The translations under genes and the position numbers were made by a program. Shown here in pieces: positions 20,301-26,006 of a DNA stretch of 64,000 nt. Source of the stretch: Flavobacterium granuli (GTDB lineage Bacteria; Bacteroidota; Bacteroidia; Flavobacteriales; Flavobacteriaceae); the NCBI RefSeq assembly GCF_900129705.1, contig NZ_FQWO01000001.1, positions 620,001 to 684,000 of the forward strand, written 5' to 3'. Numbering within the stretch: position 1 is the stretch's first letter; every line of letters starts with the position of its first letter. Under the pieces are notes generated by a model. The model had not been told where the DNA came from. It searched no databases and saw nothing but the letters and a program-made list of their open reading frames with translations.

Positions 20301-20710
20301 GTACCTTTAATAATTATCTGTAGCACTTCCAATTTTACAGCAGGAAGCTCTTTTTTTGTAGCCAAAAAAACTGTTTTATCAACAATATTCCAGCTAATAG
20401 CTTCGTTTGCAAAAGCACTTTTTAATGCGGTTTCTATAGAGGCATTTTGAAGGTTAAGATTCACGGGTTGAAAATCATTAAGAATTTCCCTTTCGTAAAA
20501 AAACACATAATCGGTTTGTGCTTTAAGTACAGATAGTACTTTTCGGGCACTTAAATTGCTTCCCTTGAAAGTAACATTCTGCGAACTGACAGATGCCGAC
20601 ATTTGAAATGCCAAACTAATAAATAGTACGGATGTTAGTCTCATAATTTGTTTTGTTTTTGAACTAAGCCGTGGTTTCGTGGGCTTGTTACTTTGTAAAA
20701 ATAATTTCAT
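17339..20710 (-). CDS. SusC/RagA-family TonB-dependent transporter with N-terminal STN signalling domain
   Basis: The protein has 1123 residues. After a long signal region (about 1-44, ending MSASVSSQ) comes a secretin/TonB short N-terminal (STN) domain (about 45-118: SARKVLSVLKAQTDYVFFYE, SIETALKSAF). Then come a carboxypeptidase-regulatory-like domain (about 130-210), a TonB plug (ILKDAAATALYGFDAANGV) and the barrel, ending FNIGLRTTF. STN domains contact the periplasmic part of FecR-type anti-sigma factors. The anti-sigma and ECF sigma genes directly upstream make a substrate-triggered induction loop likely: glycan binding, STN to FecR, release of sigma. Imported material would be alpha-galactoside oligosaccharides, judging from the GH110 gene. 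Confidence 0.96.
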   Translation of the reverse strand: MKLFLQSNKPTKPRLSSKTKQIMRLTSVLFISLAFQMSASVSSQNVTFKGSNLSARKVLSVLKAQTDYVFFYEREILNDFQPVNLNLQNASIETALKSAFANEAISWNIVDKTVFLATKKELPAVKLEVLQIIIKGTVTNEKGEPIPGANVLAKGSTVAVQTDADGNFSINVSNNVTKLVVSFVGMESQEVIIGKNPLIIVLKEEGQNLEDVVINVAYGKSSKKKLVSAIATIDTKEIANAPYTSVVNGLAGRAAGLFVQESGGEYGSLASISIRGGGEPAYYVDGMKASKGEFSRIAASDIENVSILKDAAATALYGFDAANGVVLVTTKRGDNQKIKFSYSGNYAFVTPSLEPKYLTAYEKAIYKNKVYFNDGLPAVYDAEMLNILKNNLDPIAHPNTNAYKELIKPSSAQLAHNLSMNGTVNNTRIFMSLDYFSQDGIFKTGSDLGFKRYAYRSNISHKFEDIGLLVEGNMTLQHSLKVTPPRGSSNILSHVRNWNPGDPFYNPEGNYYGQENPLSEADDRAGYQNDEVNFVKGGLSLGWDVKGVKGLKLSTRGNYVYDSSFYKYFSANQRNAAPSYTWANLLENSGKANINQSTARSLSYNLEAQIDYKNTFFDKHTVELTGVYVQNEANGDNFSASRRDFSSPAVDQLFAGSSVGKDNNGNGYESGSIGYIGRLKYDFNSKYVLEANFRYDGYDGFAPGAKFALFPSVSLGWNVDREEFIKPLMEVVGLSSLKFRASIGKIGSAFGRFSYLSVYNLQNNNYYIGGEYVTGFSEGGLTPSNDAATWTTTESKNVGVDFGFMNNKLTGSFDAFYYRTTGYLGSPASIYTTPLGQGLPQINTDSAFRRGGVELGLNYKTNIDDVKLNIGGNVSYYDQLWEKNANESLTDLKNPYKRSTHQVDYYTNGYISQGLYQSYDQMINSPRRLGATQMYLGDIVYQDFNGDGRLDGDDQVHIGKSSFPHITYGANLNAEYKGFSLAVLFQGTSNRQMYLGDIYRNGINQKNYVIQTDSWTPDNTDALFPRASSFDSVNGSNNIAGSDFWLKDAWYLRLKSLSLSYDLKNFFLKDYKGISNCALSFSGTNLFTISPLNKFYLDPETSSDNNYGYPIGKTFNIGLRTTF

Positions 20711-20796
20711 ACTTTTGTAATGGTTTTGGTTAATAATAAATTTGTGTACTCTGCGTGTATCTGTTTATCTTCCAATGCTGTTCTTTTTTAGAACCT

Positions 20797-20822
20797 ACCA
20801 GCAATGTTGTCGCATTGCTGGT
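20797..20822. other. Perfect 10-bp hairpin between anti-sigma and susC
   Basis: ACCAGCAATG (20797-20806) pairs exactly with CATTGCTGGT (20813-20822) around TTGTCG. The T run lies on the plus-strand side, so in the minus-strand transcript it follows no T tract and is not a typical terminator. It lies in the 153-nt gap before susC and may tune the ratio of anti-sigma to transporter mRNA, for example as a processing or stability element. Confidence 0.5.
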
Positions 20823-20863
20823 TTTTTGAATTACAAACATTTTTTTGTCAATAAAATGTACTT

Positions 20864-22084
20864 TTAATGCAATACTTTTATTGTTTTTCCTTCAATTTCA
20901 AAATGAATATCATTGCTTTTTTCTAATGTTTTCAATAGGACAGAAAGTTGCAAATCTCTTTGAATTTCTCCTTCAAAAAATCGTCTAGGTATCCCTTTTT
21001 CATAAATTACGGTTACATCATACCAACGACTAATCTCTTTTAATACCATTTGAATGCTTGCATTTTGAAAATAAAAAGTACCATTCTTCCAAGCCATAAT
21101 CGCTTGCAAATTTACATCTGAAACAATTTTCAAAGTACCGGTATTGGATGCCTGACCTTGTTCGCCAGGTTTTAGGAATACCTTTTTGCCGTTTTTGCTA
21201 AGCTGTACACTTCCTTCTAACAAGGTTGTTTTTATATTGTCTTCGTCTTGATAAGCATTTATATTGAAATGGGTTCCTAGTACTTTTACTTCAATGTCAT
21301 TGGCAAATACTCTAAACGGGCGCTTAGGATCTTTACTAACTTCAAAGTAAGCTTCGCCTGTAATCACAACTTTTCGTTCTTTGCTAATGAAGGCAGTTGG
21401 AAAAGTAATGGATGAAGCAGCATTAAGCCATACTTTGGTTCCATCTGCAAGAATTAAATTATAGCGATGGGCTCTAGGTGTAGTCAATGTATTTAGTTCT
21501 TCTTGAGCATTGCTACCTTGGGTGTAAACTAGTTCATCTTTTTTCTTAATTACTACCGTGTTTTTTTGGTTTGCCAATTTCCCACTACTTAGGTTATCCA
21601 GCACTACCTTAGAGCCGTTGCCCAAGGTTAAAATGGCTCCTGTTACTCCCGGTTTTACATCGCTTTTGATAGCTATGGTTTTTGGTATCAATGGAGTGAT
21701 AGTCTTGTCGTTTAAAAAATAAAATAATGAACTGGCACTTATTACAATTATAACCGATGCCGCTATTGCTTTCCATTGCGGAAATAATAAATAAACGCTT
21801 TTCTTTTTTTTAGGTGCAGGAAAAGAGTTCTGGTGGGCAATTTTTAAATTCTTCCAAATTTTTTCTATATCCTTTGGCTTCGCGGTTTTTGTAGTTGTTT
21901 TTAAGTTCAAAATAGCAAATCGAGCCTCAGCTGCTGTATTTTGAAGTGTGGGGTTAGTCTCTAATTCTGCCATCCAATAGGCATCAGAATTTGCTGTTGG
22001 ATTTTGTACCCAAGAAACAAAATTTTCGTCCAAAACGAAATCTATGACAGTATAAGTTATGTATTTATTTTTGGCTTGTTCCAT
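20864..22084 (-). CDS. FecR-family anti-sigma factor
   Basis: The 406-residue protein has a cytoplasmic N-terminus (about 1-104) that would hold the sigma factor and one membrane segment at about 105-124 (AIAASVIIVISASSLFYFL). The periplasmic FecR domain follows (LNTLTTPRAHRYNLILADGT, VWLNAASSITFP, EAYFEVSKDPKRPF, VLGTHFNINAY), then a DUF4974-like C-terminus (WYDVTVIYEKGIPRRFFEGE). This is the standard Bacteroidetes type. It pairs with the ECF sigma gene at 22323-22955 and with the STN-bearing SusC. A 238-nt gap with a long hairpin separates it from the sigma gene, which is wider than usual. Confidence 0.94.
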   Translation of the reverse strand: MEQAKNKYITYTVIDFVLDENFVSWVQNPTANSDAYWMAELETNPTLQNTAAEARFAILNLKTTTKTAKPKDIEKIWKNLKIAHQNSFPAPKKKKSVYLLFPQWKAIAASVIIVISASSLFYFLNDKTITPLIPKTIAIKSDVKPGVTGAILTLGNGSKVVLDNLSSGKLANQKNTVVIKKKDELVYTQGSNAQEELNTLTTPRAHRYNLILADGTKVWLNAASSITFPTAFISKERKVVITGEAYFEVSKDPKRPFRVFANDIEVKVLGTHFNINAYQDEDNIKTTLLEGSVQLSKNGKKVFLKPGEQGQASNTGTLKIVSDVNLQAIMAWKNGTFYFQNASIQMVLKEISRWYDVTVIYEKGIPRRFFEGEIQRDLQLSVLLKTLEKSNDIHFEIEGKTIKVLH

Positions 22085-22133
22085 AATGAGTTTAAATTCC
22101 TTTTTATAGATAAAGACAGAAGTAGGTGATTTT

Positions 22134-22187
22134 ATCCCTACGTATTTTATTTTTTTTGTAAAAAAAATAAAATACTCTTATAGGGAT
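22134..22187. other. Long AT-rich hairpin between sigma and anti-sigma genes
   Basis: An outer stem ATCCCTA / TAGGGAT and an inner stem of about 15 bp, almost all A-T (GTATTTTATTTTTTT against AAAAAAATAAAATAC), fold around a tiny loop, with a short bulge on one side. In the minus-strand transcript no T tract follows the base of the stem. It could slow or split transcription between the two genes or protect mRNA ends. The role is not known. Confidence 0.55.
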
Positions 22188-22322
22188 GCAGTATTTTAAA
22201 AAATTGTCTTTTATTTTCGTTGTTAAACATTTGATTTTAAGAATATTAAAAATAAATTGTTTTTTTTTAGAACGAAAATAAAAATTTCATCAAGTACTAC
22301 TTGTGTGCTTTTAAAATAAGAC

Positions 22323-22955
22323 TTATTTTGGATTCAATAGAAAGAGAAGGTTAATAATGCCTGCTTGAAGAATAGGATTTTTGGCATTTAAGTTCACTTT
22401 TTGATGTAAATTATCGATAGCCTTATATAAAATTTTATATACAGAGTTAACTTCGATATTCATGATTTCACTTATTTCGTCAAAAGAAAGATTATCATAG
22501 AATCGTAAAGTAATGGCTTCTTTTTGTCTTGGAGATAAATTTTCTAAAGCTTGTTTCAATTTTGCTATTTGTTCCTCCCGGATACTATTATCGAAATTTT
22601 CATCAAAGTAAAAAGAAACATCAAAGGCAGCCTTGTTTTCTTTGTTTTTTCTCTTTTTTTGTTTTTCAAGTGTTCGAATTAGAGTTGTTTTTAGCGATTT
22701 TAACAAGTAAAATTTAATAGAATCGGTTTCGGATAATCGAGTACTTTTTTCTAGTAAAGTAATGAAAAGTTCCTGAATACTGTCTAAAACAAGGCTTTCT
22801 TCTTGACATATTTTACATCCGTAATTGTATAAGATTGGCAGGTATGTTCTATAAATATGTTCATATGCAACGATGTCACCTTGCAAGAATTCTTTCCAAA
22901 GTAGGGAATCACTTTTGAGTGTATAATTTTCGATATTATCTACATAACTACGCAT
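22323..22955 (-). CDS. ECF-type RNA polymerase sigma-70 factor of the PUL
   Basis: The 210-residue protein has sigma region 2 at about 20-95 (WKEFLQGDIVAYEHIYRTYL, DSIQELFITLLEK) and region 4 at about 130-185 (LKQALENLSPRQKEAITLRF, LSFDEISEIMNIEVNSVYK). It belongs to the FecI-like ECF group common in Bacteroidetes. It would be kept inactive by the anti-sigma factor encoded next and would turn on susCD and the hydrolases when the transporter senses substrate. The C-terminal tail AGIINLLFLLNPK is hydrophobic and a little longer than the minimal family. The start ATG at 22955 fits the family N-terminus. Confidence 0.94.
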   Translation of the reverse strand: MRSYVDNIENYTLKSDSLLWKEFLQGDIVAYEHIYRTYLPILYNYGCKICQEESLVLDSIQELFITLLEKSTRLSETDSIKFYLLKSLKTTLIRTLEKQKKRKNKENKAAFDVSFYFDENFDNSIREEQIAKLKQALENLSPRQKEAITLRFYDNLSFDEISEIMNIEVNSVYKILYKAIDNLHQKVNLNAKNPILQAGIINLLFLLNPK

Positions 22956-23061
22956 TGATGCTTTTTTAAAAATCTAGATTCGAATTTGAAAATATGTAAA
23001 TATTAAGCGTATTTCAAGCATCTTATTAAACACACGACAAGCTTTTTTTGCTAAATTTATA

Positions 23062-23077
23062 CAAATTTACAAATGTA
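23062..23077 (-). promoter_or_regulatory. Two adjoining -7 box candidates upstream of the sigma gene
   Basis: On the minus strand TACATTTG (23077-23070) and TAAATTTG (23069-23062) both fit TAnnTTTG and sit back to back about 107-122 nt before the sigma ATG. In the 22956-23295 gap I see no gene; the rest is AT-rich. Transcription start choice cannot be decided from sequence. Confidence 0.4.
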
Positions 23078-23295
23078 AAGATATAATAACTAAAGTATAT
23101 GTATTAATTCAATATTATCTTTGTTTAATTATCAATTATCTTAAGAAAGAGAAAAATTAAAGAGCAATACTTTATCATTCAAACTGTTTTATTTTAATAA
23201 ACAATACGAATTAAGAGTTGAAAAACAAGAAGAAAAAAAAGGAGAGGGGGGATTTGAGAAATTAAAGCACCAACTCTTTCACAAACACTAAAAAA

Positions 23296-23636
23296 TTATA
23301 CCGCATCAAACAACTTCTGGTAAAAATATAATTGATGTAGTGTCAGATAATGACCCGATTTAACTTTATACATTAACAGCGTTACTGTATAACGACTTTC
23401 TGTTTTTGTTTTTATAATATCGCTAATATCGGCAACGACATTAATTATATATTCATCTGTCAAAACCATTAAATAGAAATGAGTATGTTCTTTTTGTACA
23501 GAAGCAGATTCTCTAAATGGGTTCCGGACTACTAGAATCTGTTTTTTTCTCCAAAGCAGTAAATACCACTTGTGCTAATACTTTCAACAATAATGGTGCT
23601 AAGTATTTCTAATCCTGAGTTGTCAATTGCATTCAT
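23296..23636 (-). pseudogene. Small conserved-type hypothetical gene broken by one frameshift
   Basis: From the ATG at 23636 the frame reads MNAIDNSGLEILSTIIVES and then GIYCFGEKN before a stop. If one A is restored in the A7 run (T7 on the plus strand near 23545-23555), it continues as KQILVVRNPFRESASVQKEH, then FYLMVLTDEYIINVVADISD, IIKTKTESRYTVTLLMYKV and a stop at 23296. That gives about 114 residues of coherent protein. I have seen similar phrases (FYL.VLT..Y, IKTKT.GR) in small Bacteroidetes proteins of unknown function but cannot name the family. A sequencing error in the homopolymer is possible; otherwise the gene is newly broken. Confidence 0.6.
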
Positions 23637-23717
23637 AATTTTAATTTTTACATATTAAACATTATTTTTAATTTGTATTTTTGTTTATTATACAGCAAGT
23701 AAAGAAGATTTAGTACC

Positions 23718-23748
23718 GTACCGAACTATCCGGAATTGTATCGAACCA
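23718..23748. promoter_or_regulatory. Direct repeat GTAYCGAACYA upstream of the XRE gene
   Basis: GTACCGAACTA (23718-23728) and GTATCGAACCA (23738-23748) share 9 of 11 bases with starts exactly 20 nt apart, about two helix turns. They lie 60-90 nt before the XRE gene and between it and the divergent pseudogene. They could be operator half-sites for the XRE protein; this is inference. Confidence 0.4.
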
Positions 23749-23796
23749 AAACTGACTTGTTTTTTACCAATGCATTTTTTTCGACAGAATTTTAAA

Positions 23797-23804
23797 TATC
23801 TTTG
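23797..23804 (+). promoter_or_regulatory. -7 box TATCTTTG directly before the XRE start codon
   Basis: TATCTTTG matches TAnnTTTG perfectly, and the ATG of the XRE gene begins only 5 nt later at 23809. Transcription from this box would start at or next to the A of the ATG, giving a leaderless mRNA. The -33 box is weak (a T run at 23775-23781). Confidence 0.55.
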
Positions 23805-23808
23805 AACT

Positions 23809-24210
23809 ATGAACACAGCAACAAAACCGAAACATATAGGCAGAAATATCAGCCGAATCAGAGAGCTTAAGGGTATAAAACAAGAAGCCTTGGCTATTGC
23901 TATTGGAGTAAGCCAACAATCTGTTTCTAACATTGAAGCAAGTGAAAATATTAATGAAGAAAAACTTTTAGAGGTTGCAAAGGCGCTTGGTGTAACTGCA
24001 GAAGCAATTAAAAACTTTTCAGAAGAAGCAATGATTAACTATTTCAATACCTTTAATGATACTGATTTTAGCAATAGTCAAGGTGCTTTTGGTCATAATC
24101 ATCAATGTACATTCAATCCCCTAGATAAAGTTGTAGAACTTTACGAACGGTTGGTTCAAGCAGAAAAAGAAAAAGTTGAGTATTTAGAGAAGTTATTGAA
24201 AGGTAAATAA
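23809..24210 (+). CDS. XRE-family helix-turn-helix transcriptional regulator
   Basis: The 133-residue protein has a Cro/C1-type HTH at about residues 12-66 (IGRNISRIRELKGIKQEALA, IGVSQQSVSNIEASENINEE, LLEVAKALGVTAEAIKNFSE). A short linker follows, then a C-terminal helix (about 105-133, PLDKVVELYERLVQAEKEKV) likely to dimerise. Small XRE proteins of this shape are common in Flavobacteria; targets are generally unknown. The neighbours are a broken small gene on the other strand and a short unknown gene, so no pathway can be assigned. The promoter box next to the start codon suggests a leaderless transcript. A hairpin at 24241-24270 ends the unit. Confidence 0.9.
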   Translation: MNTATKPKHIGRNISRIRELKGIKQEALAIAIGVSQQSVSNIEASENINEEKLLEVAKALGVTAEAIKNFSEEAMINYFNTFNDTDFSNSQGAFGHNHQCTFNPLDKVVELYERLVQAEKEKVEYLEKLLKGK

Positions 24211-24240
24211 ACCTTTTATAAAAGATATAATTAATTCCAA

Positions 24241-24270
24241 AGAGAGACTTTCACAAGTGTCTCTTTTTTG
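24241..24270 (+). terminator. Terminator after the XRE gene
   Basis: AGAGAC and GTCTCT pair with an inner TT/AA extension and run into six T. It lies about 30 nt after the XRE stop. Confidence 0.65.
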
Positions 24271-24346
24271 CTTGATAAGATATAAGTAAATCTAAAAATT
24301 ACGGAACATATTATTATTGCGCATAAATAAAAATCCAAACAACCCG

Positions 24347-24565
24347 ATGGATAAAACTATTAAGCTAAGAGTTAAAAAAGAAATTGATAATAGCAGCGTG
24401 CTAAAAGTTTTGAAATTAAAAGGTACTTTAATTTCAAAAGGCTACACTGAAATTATTTATATTGCTGATGAAAATACAGAGTACTATCTTAACTCTTTTT
24501 CCACTTCACCCGAGAATAAAAAAGAGGTAGAATATTTTGTTTTTGGACTATATCACAAACCATAA
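24347..24565 (+). CDS. Small hypothetical protein (72 aa)
   Basis: I start it at the ATG at 24347 (MDKTIKLRVKKEIDN) because the ten upstream residues from 24317 look like leader sequence. The protein is short, charged and cytosolic: RVKKEIDNSSVLKVLKLKGT, then ISKGYTEIIYIADENTEYYL and EVEYFVFGLYHKP. It may be an alpha/beta fold. I recognise no family. It follows the XRE gene terminator by about 80 nt and precedes an IS3-type remnant. The even amino-acid composition makes it more plausible than a random ORF. Confidence 0.5.
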   Translation: MDKTIKLRVKKEIDNSSVLKVLKLKGTLISKGYTEIIYIADENTEYYLNSFSTSPENKKEVEYFVFGLYHKP

Positions 24566-24636
24566 TCTTGTCGACACAATTACCTTACTTCAAGAAAAAA
24601 ATTAAATGATTCTTGATTACTAGTTTTTTTCAAATC

Positions 24637-24678
24637 ATGTGCAAAAACCTTCCTGGAAACAGTCAGAATTTTGCACAT
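24637..24678. repeat. 10-bp perfect inverted repeat
   Basis: ATGTGCAAAA (24637-24646) and TTTTGCACAT (24669-24678) are exact inverse copies with a 22-nt spacer, about 45 bp before the transposase remnant. It could be a hairpin of the lost element or an operator. No T tract follows. Confidence 0.55.
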
Positions 24679-24721
24679 TAATTAAAATAAATTCATTTGA
24701 AAAAGTACATTCCCTTATTCT

Positions 24722-24877
24722 TATAACAAAGTTCGTCCACAGTTTTCTTTACAAGGTAATACCCTTGAAGAAACTTTCACTGGCAAGCCAATAGCTGTCA
24801 ACAATTATAAAACTAACTTTGCAAAGCAAAAAAGTCAAAAAATAGCAGTGAACCAACAAAATACATGCAGAACCTGT
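24722..24877 (+). pseudogene. IS3-family transposase orfB, C-terminal remnant
   Basis: The frame reads YNKVRPQFSLQGNTLEETFT, then GKPIAVNNYKTNFAKQKSQK and NQQNTCRTC. The block YNxxRPQxSLQGxTPxE, followed by an NNYK..F..QK tail and Cys near the end, is the standard C-terminus of the IS3-family integrase-core transposase. The DDE core and N-terminus are gone. It is on the same strand as the orfA remnant at 8030-8202, 16.5 kb away. They could be the two ends of one old element or independent insertions. Confidence 0.7.
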
Positions 24878-24890
24878 GACTCCCAAAAGA

Positions 24891-24932
24891 AAAAGCCTTT
24901 CAGTAGATTTAATCCTGTTGAAAGGCTTTTTT
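24891..24932 (+). terminator. Hairpin terminator after the orfB remnant
   Basis: AAAAGCCTTTCA pairs with TGAAAGGCTTTT around a 16-nt loop and runs into T. It works in the plus direction and, with the A run on the other side, partly in the minus direction. Confidence 0.65.
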
Positions 24933-25419
24933 ATGAAGACAATCTAATCCCACTCCTAACTTACTAATAATCAAAGGAATTAATTATAAGGTACTGTTTT
25001 TTATAAAAGCATTGTGCGAAAAGCAGTGGTCAATTTGACTGGTTTTTCCAACAATAAACTAATGTTTTAAAAAGCTTTTAATTGCAAGAAAACATATGAA
25101 TTTCGACTTTTTGAAGCATAGATATAGTACTGATATAGCACAAATAGTGTATGACTGAACCATCAAAGCTAGCAACCAGCAATAAAACACTAAGGAAGAG
25201 CCAACCTAAGCACTAAAAAAACACTTATCGAATTCCTGCAAAAAAACACTTAAGACTGATAGGAATAATTAGAAAAAAAGAAGCTTTTTAATCATAATTC
25301 AGAGGAAGGAGGAATGTTGAATTTTTTCTTCTTAGACTAACTAATAGTTATGCCTAATTGTTCTGGCTCCACATGTTTTTGCATTGATCCGATCTGAAGT
25401 TTGCTTTTTCAAAATAGAT

Positions 25420-25471
25420 TCCCAATAAAAAACCCTTAAACAGTTGCTGTTTAATGGTTTATTTCTGTAGC
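25420..25471 (-). repeat. 52-nt tRNA-tail/terminator repeat, copy B (inverted)
   Basis: The reverse complement begins GCTACAG, carries TTAAACAGCAACTGTTTAA and ends TTATTGGGA, matching copy A at 8678-8729 in 45 of 52 bases. Just before it on the minus strand, GGTTCGAAAATTCTCCCG resembles a T loop and acceptor end of a tRNA but the stems no longer pair. It is probably another decayed tRNA end. Confidence 0.7.
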
Positions 25472-26006
25472 CTTATCGGGAGAATTTTCGAACCATTTTA
25501 TAGATGATTTGAAGAAGTTGATAGGAGCGAATATTAATTATCAGTTTTAATTTTAAATTAATTTGTGAGTTGTGGGTTGTCGGTTGCCTCGTCCATCTTA
25601 GCTAAAAATAAAAAACAACCGAAGTTACAAAAGCAGTTTTTCTTTAAAATAAGCAAACTCAAAAAAAATAAAGCTTTTAAATTAGTCAAACCATGTCATT
25701 TGTCGGTGTATAAAATCTCTTTATCGAAAAAAAGACTCCGATGAACCTCAAGCCAACATAATTCACTAATTTTAAGACACATAACATTAAAAAAGTTGGT
25801 AAAAAACGGACTAACTAAGCTCTATAAACATTTATCCTGATTATTCCCAAACACAATTTGGCATAAAATAGAGATCAATGGAAGGTTTTTATTGAAAATA
25901 ATACCTATCCTAATTGCCCTTTTGTAATTCAAGAATTGTTGCAAAGATTCTTAAAATGTTTCCTTTTTATAACAACTAACTGTTTGATTCTAAAATGTAG
26001 GCTATC

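Larger units (their letters stand above)
24566..26006. other. 1.4-kb non-coding region with mobile-element debris
   Basis: No intact gene is visible. It contains a 10-bp inverted repeat (24637-24678), the tail of an IS3-type orfB (24722-24877), a terminator hairpin (24891-24932) and the inverted copy of the tRNA-tail repeat (25420-25471). The last 500 bp before the HYR gene are AT-rich with only a loose CGGTTG/CAACCG inverted repeat near 25582-25621. The promoter of the HYR gene is not recognisable by a TAnnTTTG box. Confidence 0.7.

Noticed and set aside
24860..24885. GCAGAACCTGTGACTCCCA as a tRNA 3' end
   Set aside because: The bases read better as the end of the IS3 orfB frame, and no T arm or acceptor partner is present.
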